This document shows, piece by piece, positions 1 through 9,231 of a stretch of 45,929 bases of DNA. The position numbers were made by a program, and so were the translations under genes. The stretch comes from an uncultured Victivallaceae bacterium (GTDB lineage Bacteria; Verrucomicrobiota; Lentisphaeria; Victivallales; Victivallaceae), in the NCBI GenBank assembly GCA_944389925.1, contig CALXOD010000048.1, forward strand, positions 1-45,929. Direction: 5' to 3'. Below the pieces are notes generated by a model. That model saw nothing but the letters and a program-made list of their open reading frames with translations. It was not told where the DNA came from and did no database searches. The stretch's first letter is position 1. The number at the start of each line of letters is the position of its first letter.

Positions 1-119
1 TGTTTGCCGACGGTCACGTCGGGGACACAGCCAAAGACACGCGGGTCCTGGCGGACAAGGCCTTTGAAAACATTGATTATCTCGTGACCGCCGACGGAAT
101 CAAAAAAACCATCCGCTGA
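1..119 (+). CDS. C-terminal end of a pseudopilin-like (DUF1559 / H-X9-DG type) protein, partial
   Basis: Only the last 38 codons are inside the window, read in frame from base 3 to the TGA at 117-119. The fragment begins F-A-D-G-H-V-G-D. This resembles the 'LF-x-DGHV' signature near the C-terminus of DUF1559 prepilin-type proteins, which are very abundant in Lentisphaerota and Planctomycetota. Those proteins have a type II/IV pilin-like N-terminal helix that is processed and methylated; that part lies outside the window and cannot be checked. The same signature recurs in the lipoprotein at 12160-12744. The family call rests on a short fragment. Confidence 0.6.
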   Translation, partial: FADGHVGDTAKDTRVLADKAFENIDYLVTADGIKKTIR

Positions 120-151
120 CACGGAGCGCCAAAGAAACCGGACATGCGTTC

Positions 152-183
152 GGAGGAGGTTCTGAGTTTCCGCTGCCTCCTCC
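152..183. terminator. Hairpin between convergent genes, possible bidirectional terminator
   Basis: GGAGGAGG at 152-159 pairs perfectly with CCTCCTCC at 176-183 across a 16-nt loop. It sits in the 77-nt gap between two convergent genes. No T-run follows on either strand, so intrinsic termination is not assured. Confidence 0.35.
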
Positions 184-196
184 TGAAGGCACGTTG

Positions 197-1624
197 TCAG
201 GAGCGGAGATCCTGCGGCGAAATGCTGCGCTCCGCACTTTTTTTGCGCATTTTTTCAAAAAACAGGCAGAGCACCGCTCCCGCCAGCACCGTCAGCACCG
301 GCAGCGCCGGCAGCTGATAGCGTGGCACCGTAATCGGTCCCGGCAGAAAAAAATAATACTCGGCGAATGCCAGAAAAATCAGCAGTGCTATGAATTCCCG
401 GCGCCAGTCCCGCAACTGCCGGATCAGCATCCACAGGGCCCCCGCGTAAGTGATCAGCACCGGAATCAGCAGTGGCGCCAGCACGAACGGCAGCCAGAGC
501 TGCCCGTTGAAATAATGCCGGACCGCGGCCCATAACCCATCGCGCTGCAGAACGCCGAGCGTACCACGGTCGGAGCGGGTTAAGCCCCAGTTTTCACACA
601 GGGTCGGGAAGTCCGGCAACAGTACCTGGGGCCGGAAATGCTGACTCAACCAGAGGAAAGGATGAGCCAGGATCAGTTCCCGGAATTTCCGGAGGCGATA
701 ATCGACTTTGCTTTTGGCATCGGGGTAGCGGGCGGTATCGGCGAATTCCGTTTCCAGTTCTGCCAGGATTTTCCGCTTTTCCTCTTCAAAACCGGTGCCG
801 TTGACCCGGGCGCGGAGCATAGCCCCGTTCTGGTGATACATGGAGCCGGTATTGATGTCCAGCACCCAGCCGGCGCCCAGTTGGGCATTGCGATACATCC
901 ACGGTGCGGGAATGGCGAAAAACAGCGCCAGCGCCACTCCTCCCAGTATCAGCTTGCGTCGCCACGGCAGCTTCGGCATGACCGCCAGAATGAAGAGCGC
1001 CGGGAAGATCCACGTCAAATTGATCGGGCGTACCAGCATTCCCACCGCCGCCACCGCGCAGGAGATGAGAAAATCCGCCCCGTTCCGATCCTTCCAAAAA
1101 CGGATGAAGAAATACAGCTGCCATGCCACCAGAAACGTGAACAGCGTATCCGTCAGGAACAGCGGCCGGTTGGCGATTCCCGTGGGATTAAAGAGAAACA
1201 GCGCTGCCGCCGCCAGTCCACAGCGTTCCCCGAACCATTCTCTGCCGGTAAGATAAACCGGTATGGTCGTCAATACGCCGACCACGCCGAGAAACAGTGC
1301 CGCCACCGGCAGCGCGCCGTTCTCCCCGAAGAACAGGAAAAACGGCGTCAGCACTACGCTCAATCCTGGTGAACGATAAAGATACGGTTCTCCGCCGGGA
1401 CCATCCAGATAACGTCCTTCCTGCGCCAGAGATAACGCCGGGCCCAGATAGCCCGGTGAATCCGGTCGGGAAAAACGCGCGGCCGTTTCCCCCACCGCCA
1501 GCGCTGGCAGCGTGACTGTCAGATGAACCAGTATGCCCAGTCCGATCAGCAGCAGCAGCCACCGGACGTCCCGGCACTCCGATCCCGGTGTGACTGGAAC
1601 GGAGGAGGTTGTCGGGACATTCAT
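197..1624 (-). CDS. GT39/ArnT-like membrane glycosyltransferase
   Basis: A 475-residue polytopic membrane protein. A first membrane segment (about residues 20-45) is followed by an extracytoplasmic stretch with R-P-D-S-P-G-Y, where GT39/ArnT/PMT enzymes keep a catalytic acidic residue. About ten further hydrophobic segments follow, with a soluble loop near residues 255-350. Family members transfer sugars from polyprenyl-phosphate donors to lipid or protein acceptors on the outer face of the membrane; the donor and acceptor here are unknown. The start codon overlaps the stop of the upstream NDK-like gene by 4 nt (ATGA), implying translational coupling and a shared promoter at 2839-2867. The C-terminus is basic and cytoplasmic. 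Confidence 0.75.
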   Translation of the reverse strand: MNVPTTSSVPVTPGSECRDVRWLLLLIGLGILVHLTVTLPALAVGETAARFSRPDSPGYLGPALSLAQEGRYLDGPGGEPYLYRSPGLSVVLTPFFLFFGENGALPVAALFLGVVGVLTTIPVYLTGREWFGERCGLAAAALFLFNPTGIANRPLFLTDTLFTFLVAWQLYFFIRFWKDRNGADFLISCAVAAVGMLVRPINLTWIFPALFILAVMPKLPWRRKLILGGVALALFFAIPAPWMYRNAQLGAGWVLDINTGSMYHQNGAMLRARVNGTGFEEEKRKILAELETEFADTARYPDAKSKVDYRLRKFRELILAHPFLWLSQHFRPQVLLPDFPTLCENWGLTRSDRGTLGVLQRDGLWAAVRHYFNGQLWLPFVLAPLLIPVLITYAGALWMLIRQLRDWRREFIALLIFLAFAEYYFFLPGPITVPRYQLPALPVLTVLAGAVLCLFFEKMRKKSAERSISPQDLRS

Positions 1625-2781
1625 GCCTGAAGACCGGTCCGGATCAGTTCGGCGAAATCGTTGCGGTCAATGCCGACGATGGCGGATTCCCGGATGACGC
1701 TTTCGGGTGCATCGGATGCGTGAGCCGCGTTGACCATGACGTTGCTGCCGAAATCACGACGGACCGTGCCGCCGGGGGCTTTCGCGGGATCGGTTGGTCC
1801 GAGGACGTGACGGATTTTGGCGATGGGATCGACTCCTTCGTAGATCAGCACCATGCATTTGGTGCTGTTACGGCTGGCGGCTTCGCTTTCGGGACAGTCT
1901 TCCGGGCGGCAGCCGGACATGAATTCCACCAGGCGGGAAAATTCGTCGTCGGCCGCCGCCACTCCGATGGACTGGACGAGCAGCGGCAGGGCGCTGTCCG
2001 GAAGGGTGACATGAAATGCCTCTTCCAGCATCGCCCGGGCTTTGGTCGCGATTTTCGGGGCGAGTTTTTCGCGGAGCGCATCCCGGACCGGCCCATAGAA
2101 TTTCAGCGCGTCGGCTACGGTCATGTGGTAAATTTTGCAGCCGACGATCCGCAACCCGGTGCGGCTGAGCATACCGATTACGCCGCCGGGTCGGCAGGAG
2201 GGGCAGCGCCAGTTATCCGGCTTGATCATGACCAGCGTGCGTGTATCTTCCGGAGTGCTTCCGACAGAATGGTCGATGAGATTGGGCTGGGCGTCGGCAA
2301 ATTCGGCCAGCATCGTCAGCTCACGTCGTGCTGCTTCGTCATCATTGGGCGTCAGGACGGCGGGTTCAAAGTAGCGGACCGTTTCCGGATCCCGGGGATC
2401 CATGACCACGTCGGCATAGGTATCGCGCAGCGTTTCCCCGCACTGAACCGTGGCGCCGCGCCGGGGGAGGTCGCCGACCAGGCGACGCAGCTGTTCTCCG
2501 GCCTGTTCCCCGCGGAAAAGCAGCAGCATGGTTCGTGGACGGGCCCCGTCGGCGGTGGGAGGAAAGTTGGTGCGGATATAATCGGCCAGCAGCCGGGAAC
2601 CGGGATGTTCGTTTTCGATGGCGGCGGCGTAACGTTCGGCCATTTCACGGGTGAAGGCCAGCATCCGGGCGCCGACCAGTTCCAGTTCCGTGCGGGAGAG
2701 CAGTCGGGCGAGAATGCCGCCGGTACGGGATTTGAGCAGACTGTAGGGGGTAATCAGGACGTAGGACAGATCTAAGGCCAT
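1621..2781 (-). CDS. Tandem nucleoside-diphosphate-kinase-domain protein, first domain degenerate
   Basis: The 386-residue protein holds two NDK-like units. The second (about residues 190-375) has R-T-L-V-M-I-K-P-D, the G-P-T-D-P-A-K-A-P-G-G-T-V-R-R-D-F-G segment and N-A-A-H-A-S-D with the phospho-acceptor histidine at residue 354, so it could move gamma-phosphates between NTP and NDP. The first unit (about 1-150) keeps the beta1/alpha1 pattern (I-T-P-Y-S, G-G-I-L-A-R-L-L) and a weak G-E-T-L-R-D motif but lacks the N-x-x-H-x-S-D active site. Classical NDK is about 140-150 residues. The second unit also carries an insertion of about 60 residues. The gene has its own promoter (2839-2867) and an AGGAG ribosome site. 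Exact substrate preference is unknown. Confidence 0.75.
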   Translation of the reverse strand: MALDLSYVLITPYSLLKSRTGGILARLLSRTELELVGARMLAFTREMAERYAAAIENEHPGSRLLADYIRTNFPPTADGARPRTMLLLFRGEQAGEQLRRLVGDLPRRGATVQCGETLRDTYADVVMDPRDPETVRYFEPAVLTPNDDEAARRELTMLAEFADAQPNLIDHSVGSTPEDTRTLVMIKPDNWRCPSCRPGGVIGMLSRTGLRIVGCKIYHMTVADALKFYGPVRDALREKLAPKIATKARAMLEEAFHVTLPDSALPLLVQSIGVAAADDEFSRLVEFMSGCRPEDCPESEAASRNSTKCMVLIYEGVDPIAKIRHVLGPTDPAKAPGGTVRRDFGSNVMVNAAHASDAPESVIRESAIVGIDRNDFAELIRTGLQA

Positions 2782-2838
2782 TTCACGCTTCTCCTGGGGT
2801 TGAACTGGGCCGTCCGGAGACGGTTGCGAATATGACGC

Positions 2839-2867
2839 AATATATCACCGGGAGCGGTGTTAGGCAA
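2839..2867 (-). promoter_or_regulatory. Promoter of the NDK-like / GT39 operon
   Basis: Read on the minus strand: TTGCCT (2867-2862), a 17-nt spacer ending in TGA, then TATATT (2844-2839). The spacer end makes it an extended -10 promoter. It lies about 58 nt upstream of the NDK start. Confidence 0.65.
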
Positions 2868-2898
2868 TCGGAGAAGAGGAAAAAAACAACGTTTCACC

Positions 2899-2926
2899 TT
2901 GCATTTTCAGCAAAAAATGTTACCTT
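2899..2926 (+). promoter_or_regulatory. Promoter of parE-parC
   Basis: TTGCAT, a 16-nt spacer ending in TGT, then TACCTT at 2921-2926. The predicted start of transcription (about 2932-2934) falls almost on the first ATG of parE at 2936. The message would therefore be leaderless or have a very short leader to the second ATG at 2948. Confidence 0.55.
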
Positions 2927-2935
2927 AGTAAGGTT

Positions 2936-4771
2936 ATGGAAAACGAGATGGAAAATCAGTCCCCGGTCGTCGACCCGGGGCAATACACCGAAGACGCCAT
3001 CCGCACCCTGAGTTCCCTGGATCATATCCGGCTTCGTCCCGGCATGTATATCGGGCGCATGGGTGACGGTTCCCATCCTGATGACGGCATCTATGTGCTG
3101 CTCAAGGAGATCGTCGACAACAGCATCGATGAGTTCATCATGGGCGTGGGGCGGCGAATCGACGTGGTGCTGGAAGGATCCCGGGTCAGCGTCCGGGATT
3201 ACGGTCGCGGCATTCCGCTTGGGAAACTGGTCGAATGCGTTTCCGTCATCAACACCGGCGGCAAGTACAACGACGACGTGTTTCAATTTTCCATCGGACT
3301 CAACGGAGTGGGGACCAAGGCGGTCAACGCGCTCTCCGAGGAGTTTGTGGTGCGCAGTGTGCGTGACGGGAAATTCCACGAGGCGTCGTTCGCGCGTGGA
3401 GTGCTGGTGGGCGAGCAGGATGGGGATACCGATGAGAAAAACGGCACGATGGTTACCTTTGTGCCGGACCGGGAGCTTTTTCCGAATTACGCCTATCGCG
3501 GCGAGTATATCGAAAAACGCATGTGGATGTACGCCTATCTCAACAGCGGTCTGTCGATTTACTACAACGGCGAACGGTATTATTCCCGGAATGGTCTGAA
3601 GGATCTGCTGGAGGCCGAACTGCCGGCGGACAACCGGTTGTACGATGTCATCTCCTACCGGGGCAAGACGATTGAATTTGCGCTGACCCACAGTGATTTC
3701 AACGAGACCTATTATTCATTCGTCAACGGGCAGTACACCAACGACGGGGGGACGCATTTGTCGGCTTTCCGCGAAGGGGTGCTCAAGGCGATCAACGAAT
3801 TTTCCGGGCGTAACTATCAGGCGTCCGATGTGCGCGACGGGATTTTCGGTGTGATCGCGATCAAGGTCAAGGCGCCGATTTTCGAGTCCCAGACCAAGAA
3901 CAAGCTCGGCAATACCGACGTGCGCGCCCCCATCGTCAATACCGTGCGCGACGAATTGGTGGATTTTCTGCACAAGAATCGGGAGACCGCCGAGGTCCTG
4001 CTGGACAAGATCAACCGCAATGAACAGTTGCGCCGCCAGATGGCGCAGGTCAAAAAGCAGTCCCGGGAAAAGGCCCGGAAAATGTCGCTGCGGATTCCCA
4101 AGCTCAATGACTGCAAGTTCCACCGCGGCGATCGAGGGGCGAAGGGCAAGCCGACCATGATTTTCCTGACCGAAGGCGATTCCGCCGCCGGAAGCATGAT
4201 CAGCTGTCGCGATCCCTATACCCAGGCGGTTTTCTCGCTGAAGGGCAAGCCCTACAACTGTTTTGGTGAAAAACGGGACAAAGTGTACGAAAATGAGGAG
4301 CTGTTCTACATTGTGCAGTCGCTGGATGTGGACGACGATGTGGAGAATCTCCGTTTCGACCAGGTGGTGATCGCCACCGATGCCGACGTGGACGGCATGC
4401 ATATCCGGAATCTGCTGATCACCTTTTTTCTGACGTTTTTCGAGCAGCTGGTGCTGTCGGGTCACTTGTTCGTGCTGGAAACCCCCTTGTTTCGGGTTCG
4501 GAACCGCAAGGAAACGGTGTATTGCTACTCCAACCGGGAACGTGATGAAGCGATGGCCCGGCTCAAGACCGGCTGCGAAATCACCCGCTTCAAAGGGTTG
4601 GGGGAAATCTCTCCGGCGGAGTTCTCCGCCTTCATCGGCCAGGGCATCCGGCTGTTGCCGGTTACGCTCGACAACATGCGCAATGTCCCGCAGATGCTGG
4701 GCTTCTACATGGGCAAGAACGATGCCGACCGCCGGGAATACATTATGAACAACCTCCGGGAGACCACGTGA
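2936..4771 (+). CDS. parE: DNA topoisomerase IV (type IIA) subunit B
   Basis: 611 residues, the ATPase and TOPRIM subunit of a heterotetrameric type IIA topoisomerase that decatenates or relaxes DNA with ParC. The GHKL ATPase is visible as E-I-V-D-N-S-I-D-E, the D-Y-G-R-G-I-P box and G-L-N-G-V-G. The transducer has a Q-T-K-N-K-L-G strand. The TOPRIM domain has T-E-G-D-S-A-A-G with Glu413 and the metal site D-A-D-V-D at 482-486. The end F-K-G-L-G-E-I is typical of ParE/GyrB. The length is that of ParE rather than long GyrB. The stop is one base from the parC ATG, so the two are co-translated. Start may be ATG 2936 or ATG 2948; neither has a well-placed ribosome site. Confidence 0.92.
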   Translation: MENEMENQSPVVDPGQYTEDAIRTLSSLDHIRLRPGMYIGRMGDGSHPDDGIYVLLKEIVDNSIDEFIMGVGRRIDVVLEGSRVSVRDYGRGIPLGKLVECVSVINTGGKYNDDVFQFSIGLNGVGTKAVNALSEEFVVRSVRDGKFHEASFARGVLVGEQDGDTDEKNGTMVTFVPDRELFPNYAYRGEYIEKRMWMYAYLNSGLSIYYNGERYYSRNGLKDLLEAELPADNRLYDVISYRGKTIEFALTHSDFNETYYSFVNGQYTNDGGTHLSAFREGVLKAINEFSGRNYQASDVRDGIFGVIAIKVKAPIFESQTKNKLGNTDVRAPIVNTVRDELVDFLHKNRETAEVLLDKINRNEQLRRQMAQVKKQSREKARKMSLRIPKLNDCKFHRGDRGAKGKPTMIFLTEGDSAAGSMISCRDPYTQAVFSLKGKPYNCFGEKRDKVYENEELFYIVQSLDVDDDVENLRFDQVVIATDADVDGMHIRNLLITFFLTFFEQLVLSGHLFVLETPLFRVRNRKETVYCYSNRERDEAMARLKTGCEITRFKGLGEISPAEFSAFIGQGIRLLPVTLDNMRNVPQMLGFYMGKNDADRREYIMNNLRETT

Positions 4772-4772
4772 T

Positions 4773-7445
4773 ATGAACGACGAAATACCGCCGATGCCGC
4801 CCGCGGCTCCCGAAAAAATCGACGACGACGCCGAAAACGGCGCCGCCGCGACGGCACGTTCCACCGATCTCGGTACCAACGCCTATCTGCGGGCGATGCT
4901 GGACGACAATTTTCTGGAATACGCCAGTTACGTTATCAAGGATCGGGCCATTCCCGATGTGGATGACGGCCTCAAGCCGGTGCAGCGGCGGATACTCTGG
5001 TCGCTCCACCGCATCGACGACGGCAAAACCCACAAGGTGGCCAACGTCATCGGCGACACCATGAAATTCCATCCACACGGCGACGCTTCCATCGGCGACG
5101 CGCTGGTGGTGCTGGCCAATAAGGAATACTTCATCCACAAGCAGGGGAACTACGGCAATATTTATACCGGGCATCCCGCCGCCGCGCCGCGTTATATTGA
5201 ATGCAGCCTTTCCGACCTCGGGCGGGAGGTGCTGTTCAACAACGACATCACCGAACTGGTCGACTCCTACGATGGCCGCAATCAGGAGCCGGTGGTGCTG
5301 CCGGTCAAGGTGCCGGCGCTGCTGATGCTGGGGTCTTACGGGATCGCGGTCGGGATGCGCACCCAGATCATGCCGCACAATTTTACGGAATTGCTCCAGG
5401 CTCAGATTGCTGAACTCCATGGCGAGGAATACGAGCTGTATCCCGATTTTCTGCAGGGCGGCCTCATGGACGTGGCCGAGTATGCCGACGGCAATGGCAA
5501 GATCAATCTGCGTGCCCGCATTGAAATCGACGGGCGCAAGCTGATTATTCGTGAAATTCCTGCGACCACGACCACCGAAGGACTGATCGCCTCGATCGAG
5601 AAGGCGGCGGATAAGGGCAAGATCAAGATTGCCTCCATCAACGACTTTACCGCGGAGAAGGTGGAAATCGAAATCGTGCCGACCCGCGGGTATGATCCGC
5701 AGAAGGCGTTGCGGGCGCTCTACATGTATACCGACTGCTCGGTGTCGATTTCCGTCAACATGATGGTGATTTGCGACGGCCGCCCCCGGGAGATGAGCGT
5801 TCACAGCGTGCTGAAGCGCAATACGGAAAAACTGCTTGAATACCTGCGGCGGGAGCTGGAGATCGAACTGGGCAAGCTGGAGGACCAGTTTCACGCCAAG
5901 ACGCTGGCGCAGATTTTTATCGAAAACCGCATTTACAAGCGCATCGAGGAGTGTGCCAGCGAGGAGGCTGTTTACGCTGAAGTGCACGCCGGGCTGGCGC
6001 CGTTCCGACATCTGGTTCGGCGGGAGATCACCGATGAGGATGTGGCGCGACTGCTGACGATCCAGATCGGCCGTATTTCCCGTTTCAGCATTGAAAAAAA
6101 CCAGAAGGAACTCCGGGAAATTCTGGAAGAGATCGATCGGGTGAACCGGCATCTGCGGCATCTCCGGGAATACGCGGTTTCCTATCTGGAAGGGTTGTTG
6201 AAGAAATACGGACCGCTGTATCCGCGGCGCACCGAAATCTGTGATCATTTCGAGAAAATCGACCGGCGCGCCGCGGCGCTCAACAACATCCGGATCGGCT
6301 GGGATCGCAAAAACGGCTACATCGGTACCGGTATCAAGAGCGATGATATGATCATCTGCAACGAATTCGACCATCTGCTGCAGGTGACGAAGGACGGTAC
6401 CTACAAGATCACCGATCTGCCCCCGGACAAGTTGTTCGTCGGGCGGCTTTACGATTGCCGTCGTCATGATCCGGCTCTGGAATTCGGGGTGGTTTACCGG
6501 GATGTGAAGTCGGGCAAATGTTATGGCAAACGCAGTGTGATCGGATCGTTCATCAAGGATCGGGAGTATCAGCTCTGCCCGGCCGGTTGCCGGTTGGAAC
6601 TGCTGACGCCCCGGACCGATGCGATTTACCAGCTGCGTTTCGGAGGACGCGGCACGAAGACCGAGGAGTTGAATCTGCTGACGCTGCCGCAACGGACGCC
6701 CCGGGCCCGGGGGATTCTCATCGGCGGGAAAAGTTTGAGCAAGATCATTCACGAGCGTTATCTGGACCCGGAAGAGGCGGAGGCATTGCGCCGTTCGGCT
6801 ATGACGGTCGAAGCGGCAGCTGACGGAGACGGCGAGTTGCCGGCCGTCGTGCCGGATGAAACGGCGATGCCATCTGCCGTTTCGGAAGGGAGCGTATCCC
6901 CTGCCGTACCTGCTGCTGCCGAGGAAACGCCGGTATCGGGCGCAACCGAGTCTCCGGAAGAACCTGCCGCAGTCGAGGAAATGCCGGTATCCGCAACAGC
7001 CGCGCTTGAGACGAGCGTTGTCCCGAAAACGACGGCCGGAGCGGAAAATGAAGCGGAAAATTCGGAGCAACTTTCCGCTGGTGCTGAGAGCGTTCCTGGG
7101 GATGAAGCGAAGTCTTCCGCCGCTGAGCCGGCGACGGTCTCTGCCGTTCTGCCGGAACCGGAGGTTGTTTCGGAGGAGACGGGAGTGCTTTCGGACGAGC
7201 TCCTTGTTCCGGAAGGGGAATCGCCGGTTCCTGCCTCCGCGCCGAAGAAAAAGAAAACGGCGGCCCGACACCGGAAAAATGGAGCGAAACCGGCACCGGA
7301 CGCGCTCGCTTCAGACACTTCCACAGCTGCGGGAAAAGAGGCCGCTACTCAGGAAACCCCGTCTGCCGCATCCGGGAGCGGGGCGGAATCCGGATCGGAT
7401 GATGCCGATGATTTCGGCATTCTGCAGCCGGAATTCGGATTCTGA
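4773..7445 (+). CDS. parC: DNA topoisomerase IV (type IIA) subunit A with a long low-complexity tail
   Basis: 890 residues. The breakage-reunion domain is clear: Y-V-I-K-D-R-A-I-P-D-V-D-D-G-L-K-P-V-Q-R-R near residue 50, K-F-H-P-H-G-D-A-S, and the A-P-R-Y segment with the DNA-attacking tyrosine at residue 141. A coiled-coil tower region spans about 370-500. The C-terminal domain is short and beta-rich (about 510-655). From about residue 665 onward there are about 225 residues rich in Ala, Glu, Pro, Val and Ser, then a basic patch (K-K-K-K near 829) and an acidic tip ending D-F-G-I-L-Q-P-E-F-G-F. Such a tail is far longer than in well-studied ParC and may modulate DNA binding (inference). It is co-transcribed with parE. 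Confidence 0.9.
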   Translation: MNDEIPPMPPAAPEKIDDDAENGAAATARSTDLGTNAYLRAMLDDNFLEYASYVIKDRAIPDVDDGLKPVQRRILWSLHRIDDGKTHKVANVIGDTMKFHPHGDASIGDALVVLANKEYFIHKQGNYGNIYTGHPAAAPRYIECSLSDLGREVLFNNDITELVDSYDGRNQEPVVLPVKVPALLMLGSYGIAVGMRTQIMPHNFTELLQAQIAELHGEEYELYPDFLQGGLMDVAEYADGNGKINLRARIEIDGRKLIIREIPATTTTEGLIASIEKAADKGKIKIASINDFTAEKVEIEIVPTRGYDPQKALRALYMYTDCSVSISVNMMVICDGRPREMSVHSVLKRNTEKLLEYLRRELEIELGKLEDQFHAKTLAQIFIENRIYKRIEECASEEAVYAEVHAGLAPFRHLVRREITDEDVARLLTIQIGRISRFSIEKNQKELREILEEIDRVNRHLRHLREYAVSYLEGLLKKYGPLYPRRTEICDHFEKIDRRAAALNNIRIGWDRKNGYIGTGIKSDDMIICNEFDHLLQVTKDGTYKITDLPPDKLFVGRLYDCRRHDPALEFGVVYRDVKSGKCYGKRSVIGSFIKDREYQLCPAGCRLELLTPRTDAIYQLRFGGRGTKTEELNLLTLPQRTPRARGILIGGKSLSKIIHERYLDPEEAEALRRSAMTVEAAADGDGELPAVVPDETAMPSAVSEGSVSPAVPAAAEETPVSGATESPEEPAAVEEMPVSATAALETSVVPKTTAGAENEAENSEQLSAGAESVPGDEAKSSAAEPATVSAVLPEPEVVSEETGVLSDELLVPEGESPVPASAPKKKKTAARHRKNGAKPAPDALASDTSTAAGKEAATQETPSAASGSGAESGSDDADDFGILQPEFGF

Positions 7446-7494
7446 ACGAATCTGGTCTCCCGGGGGCTTTGCCGGATTTGTGTGGTTCTCGGGG

Positions 7495-7523
7495 TTGATA
7501 AATTCTCCGACTCGTGGTACATT
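7495..7523 (+). promoter_or_regulatory. Promoter of the pfp-gatC-gatA operon
   Basis: TTGATA (7495-7500), a 17-nt spacer ending in TGG (extended -10), then TACATT (7518-7523). It starts transcription about 45 nt before the pfp ATG. Confidence 0.65.
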
Positions 7524-7576
7524 ACCGGAAAAGTCCATTCATGTTCAGAAGGCAATTTTTATCGACAGGAGACATC

Positions 7577-9226
7577 ATGATTTCACCGTTGCAGAAAGCC
7601 CGTGCCGCCTATCAGCCCAAACTGCCCGTCGCGTTGCGCCAAGGCGCCGCCGTCGGCATCCAGCAGGGCGAACCGACCACCGCTGTTGCCGATGTGGAAA
7701 AGATCCGGGAGCTGTTTCCCGCGACCTTCGGCAGTCCGGTTCTTACTTTTGAAGCCGCTGCCCGCCCGGCGGCTCTGCCGGCGGTCAACGTCGGCGTGAT
7801 TCTGTCCGGTGGCCAGGCCCCCGGCGGACACAACGTCATTGCCGGACTTTTTGACGGCATCAAATCGCTGAATCCGGACAGCCGTCTGTATGGATTCCTC
7901 AAGGGGCCGGACGGGCTGGTCAAGAACGAAGTTATGGAACTGACCGCCGACTTCATTGCCGACTACCGCAACACTGGCGGCTTCGACATGATCGGATCGG
8001 GGCGGACCAAGCTGGAGACCGAAGAACAGTTCCTCAAGGGCTTGGAACACTGCCGTGCGCTCGGGATCACCGCGCTGGTGATCATCGGCGGCGACGATTC
8101 CAATACCAACGCCTGTCTGCTGGCCGAATATTACAAGAAAAACAACGCCGGTATTCAGGTCATCGGCTGCCCGAAAACCATCGACGGCGACCTGAAAAAC
8201 GAGTGGATCGAAGCTTCTTTCGGCTTCGATACCGCCTGCCGTGTCTACAGCGAACTCATCGGCAACATCGGTCGCGACGCCAATTCCGCTAAAAAATACT
8301 GGCATTTCATCAAGTTGATGGGACGGTCCGCCTCGCACATCGCGTTGGAATGCGCCCTGCAGACCCAGCCCAATATCGCCATCATCTCCGAAGAAGTCGC
8401 CGCCAAGGGCATGACGCTCGGGCAGATCGTCGACGACATGGCAAAGGTCGTGGCTGCCCGCGCCGCCCGCAAATGCAATTTCGGCGTTGCCCTGATCCCC
8501 GAAGGGCTGATCGAATTTGTGCCGGAGGTCAAGAAACTGATCGCCGAACTCAACGATCTGCTGGCCCAGGAGGCCGAGGCTTTCGGTAAACTGACTGATG
8601 CTGAGTCCAAGACCGCATTTGTTGCGGCGTGGTTGTCCGCCGGCTGTGCGGCGGTGTTCCAGTCGCTGCCGAAGGGGATTCAGGCCCAGCTCTGCAACGA
8701 CCGCGACCCCCACGGGAACGTGCAGGTGTCGTTGATCGAAACGGAAAAAATGCTGGCCGAAATGGTCAAGGCCCGGCTGGCGGAAATGGCTGCCGAAGGC
8801 AAATATAACGGCAAATTCAGCACGCAGACGCATTTCTTCGGTTATGAAGGCCGTTGTGCCGCGCCGTCGAACTACGATGCGGATTACTGCTACAGTCTGG
8901 GGTATACCGCCGCCGCGCTGATCGGCGCAGGCAAGACCGGCTATATGGCCAATGTGCGCAATACCATGCGTCCGGCTTCCGAATGGATTGCCGGTGGTAT
9001 TCCGATTACCATGCTCATGAACGTCGAACGCCGCCACGGTCACGACAAGCCGGTGATCCGCAAGGCGCTGGTGGAGCTGGACGGCAAACCGTTCCAGACT
9101 TTTGCCGCCCGCCGTGCCGAATGGGCGACGGAGACGGCTTATGTCTATCCCGGTCCGATTCAGTATTTCGGTCCGTCCGAAGTATGCGACCAGGTCACCC
9201 GGACGCTGGAACTGGAAAAGGCGTGA
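7577..9226 (+). CDS. pfp: Pyrophosphate-dependent phosphofructokinase (diphosphate:fructose-6-phosphate 1-phosphotransferase)
   Basis: 549 residues from the ATG at 7577, chosen because AGGAG (7567-7571) lies 5 nt upstream; an in-frame upstream extension has no ribosome site. It interconverts fructose-6-phosphate and fructose-1,6-bisphosphate with PPi, a reversible glycolytic step. The phosphate-binding loop L-S-G-G-Q-A-P-G-G is near residue 80. G-G-D-D at 171-174 carries the second Asp that goes with PPi rather than ATP use, and P-K-T-I-D-G-D at 199-205 contains the catalytic Asp. The length fits the long clade II enzymes of plants, spirochetes and anaerobes (about 550 residues). It is first in an operon with gatC, whose start nearly overlaps its stop. 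Confidence 0.92.
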   Translation: MISPLQKARAAYQPKLPVALRQGAAVGIQQGEPTTAVADVEKIRELFPATFGSPVLTFEAAARPAALPAVNVGVILSGGQAPGGHNVIAGLFDGIKSLNPDSRLYGFLKGPDGLVKNEVMELTADFIADYRNTGGFDMIGSGRTKLETEEQFLKGLEHCRALGITALVIIGGDDSNTNACLLAEYYKKNNAGIQVIGCPKTIDGDLKNEWIEASFGFDTACRVYSELIGNIGRDANSAKKYWHFIKLMGRSASHIALECALQTQPNIAIISEEVAAKGMTLGQIVDDMAKVVAARAARKCNFGVALIPEGLIEFVPEVKKLIAELNDLLAQEAEAFGKLTDAESKTAFVAAWLSAGCAAVFQSLPKGIQAQLCNDRDPHGNVQVSLIETEKMLAEMVKARLAEMAAEGKYNGKFSTQTHFFGYEGRCAAPSNYDADYCYSLGYTAAALIGAGKTGYMANVRNTMRPASEWIAGGIPITMLMNVERRHGHDKPVIRKALVELDGKPFQTFAARRAEWATETAYVYPGPIQYFGPSEVCDQVTRTLELEKA

Positions 9227-9231
9227 TCGCG

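Noticed and set aside
1609-2775. 388-codon plus-strand frame opposite the NDK-like gene
   Set aside because: It is composed of Gly/Phe/Asp/Gln patterns typical of antisense frames. The minus-strand gene has NDK motifs, promoter and ribosome site.
4743-7271. 842-codon open frame on the minus strand opposite parC
   Set aside because: parC carries clear catalytic motifs on the plus strand. The antisense product is Arg/His/Leu-rich with no recognisable domain, as expected from a GC-rich third-base shadow.
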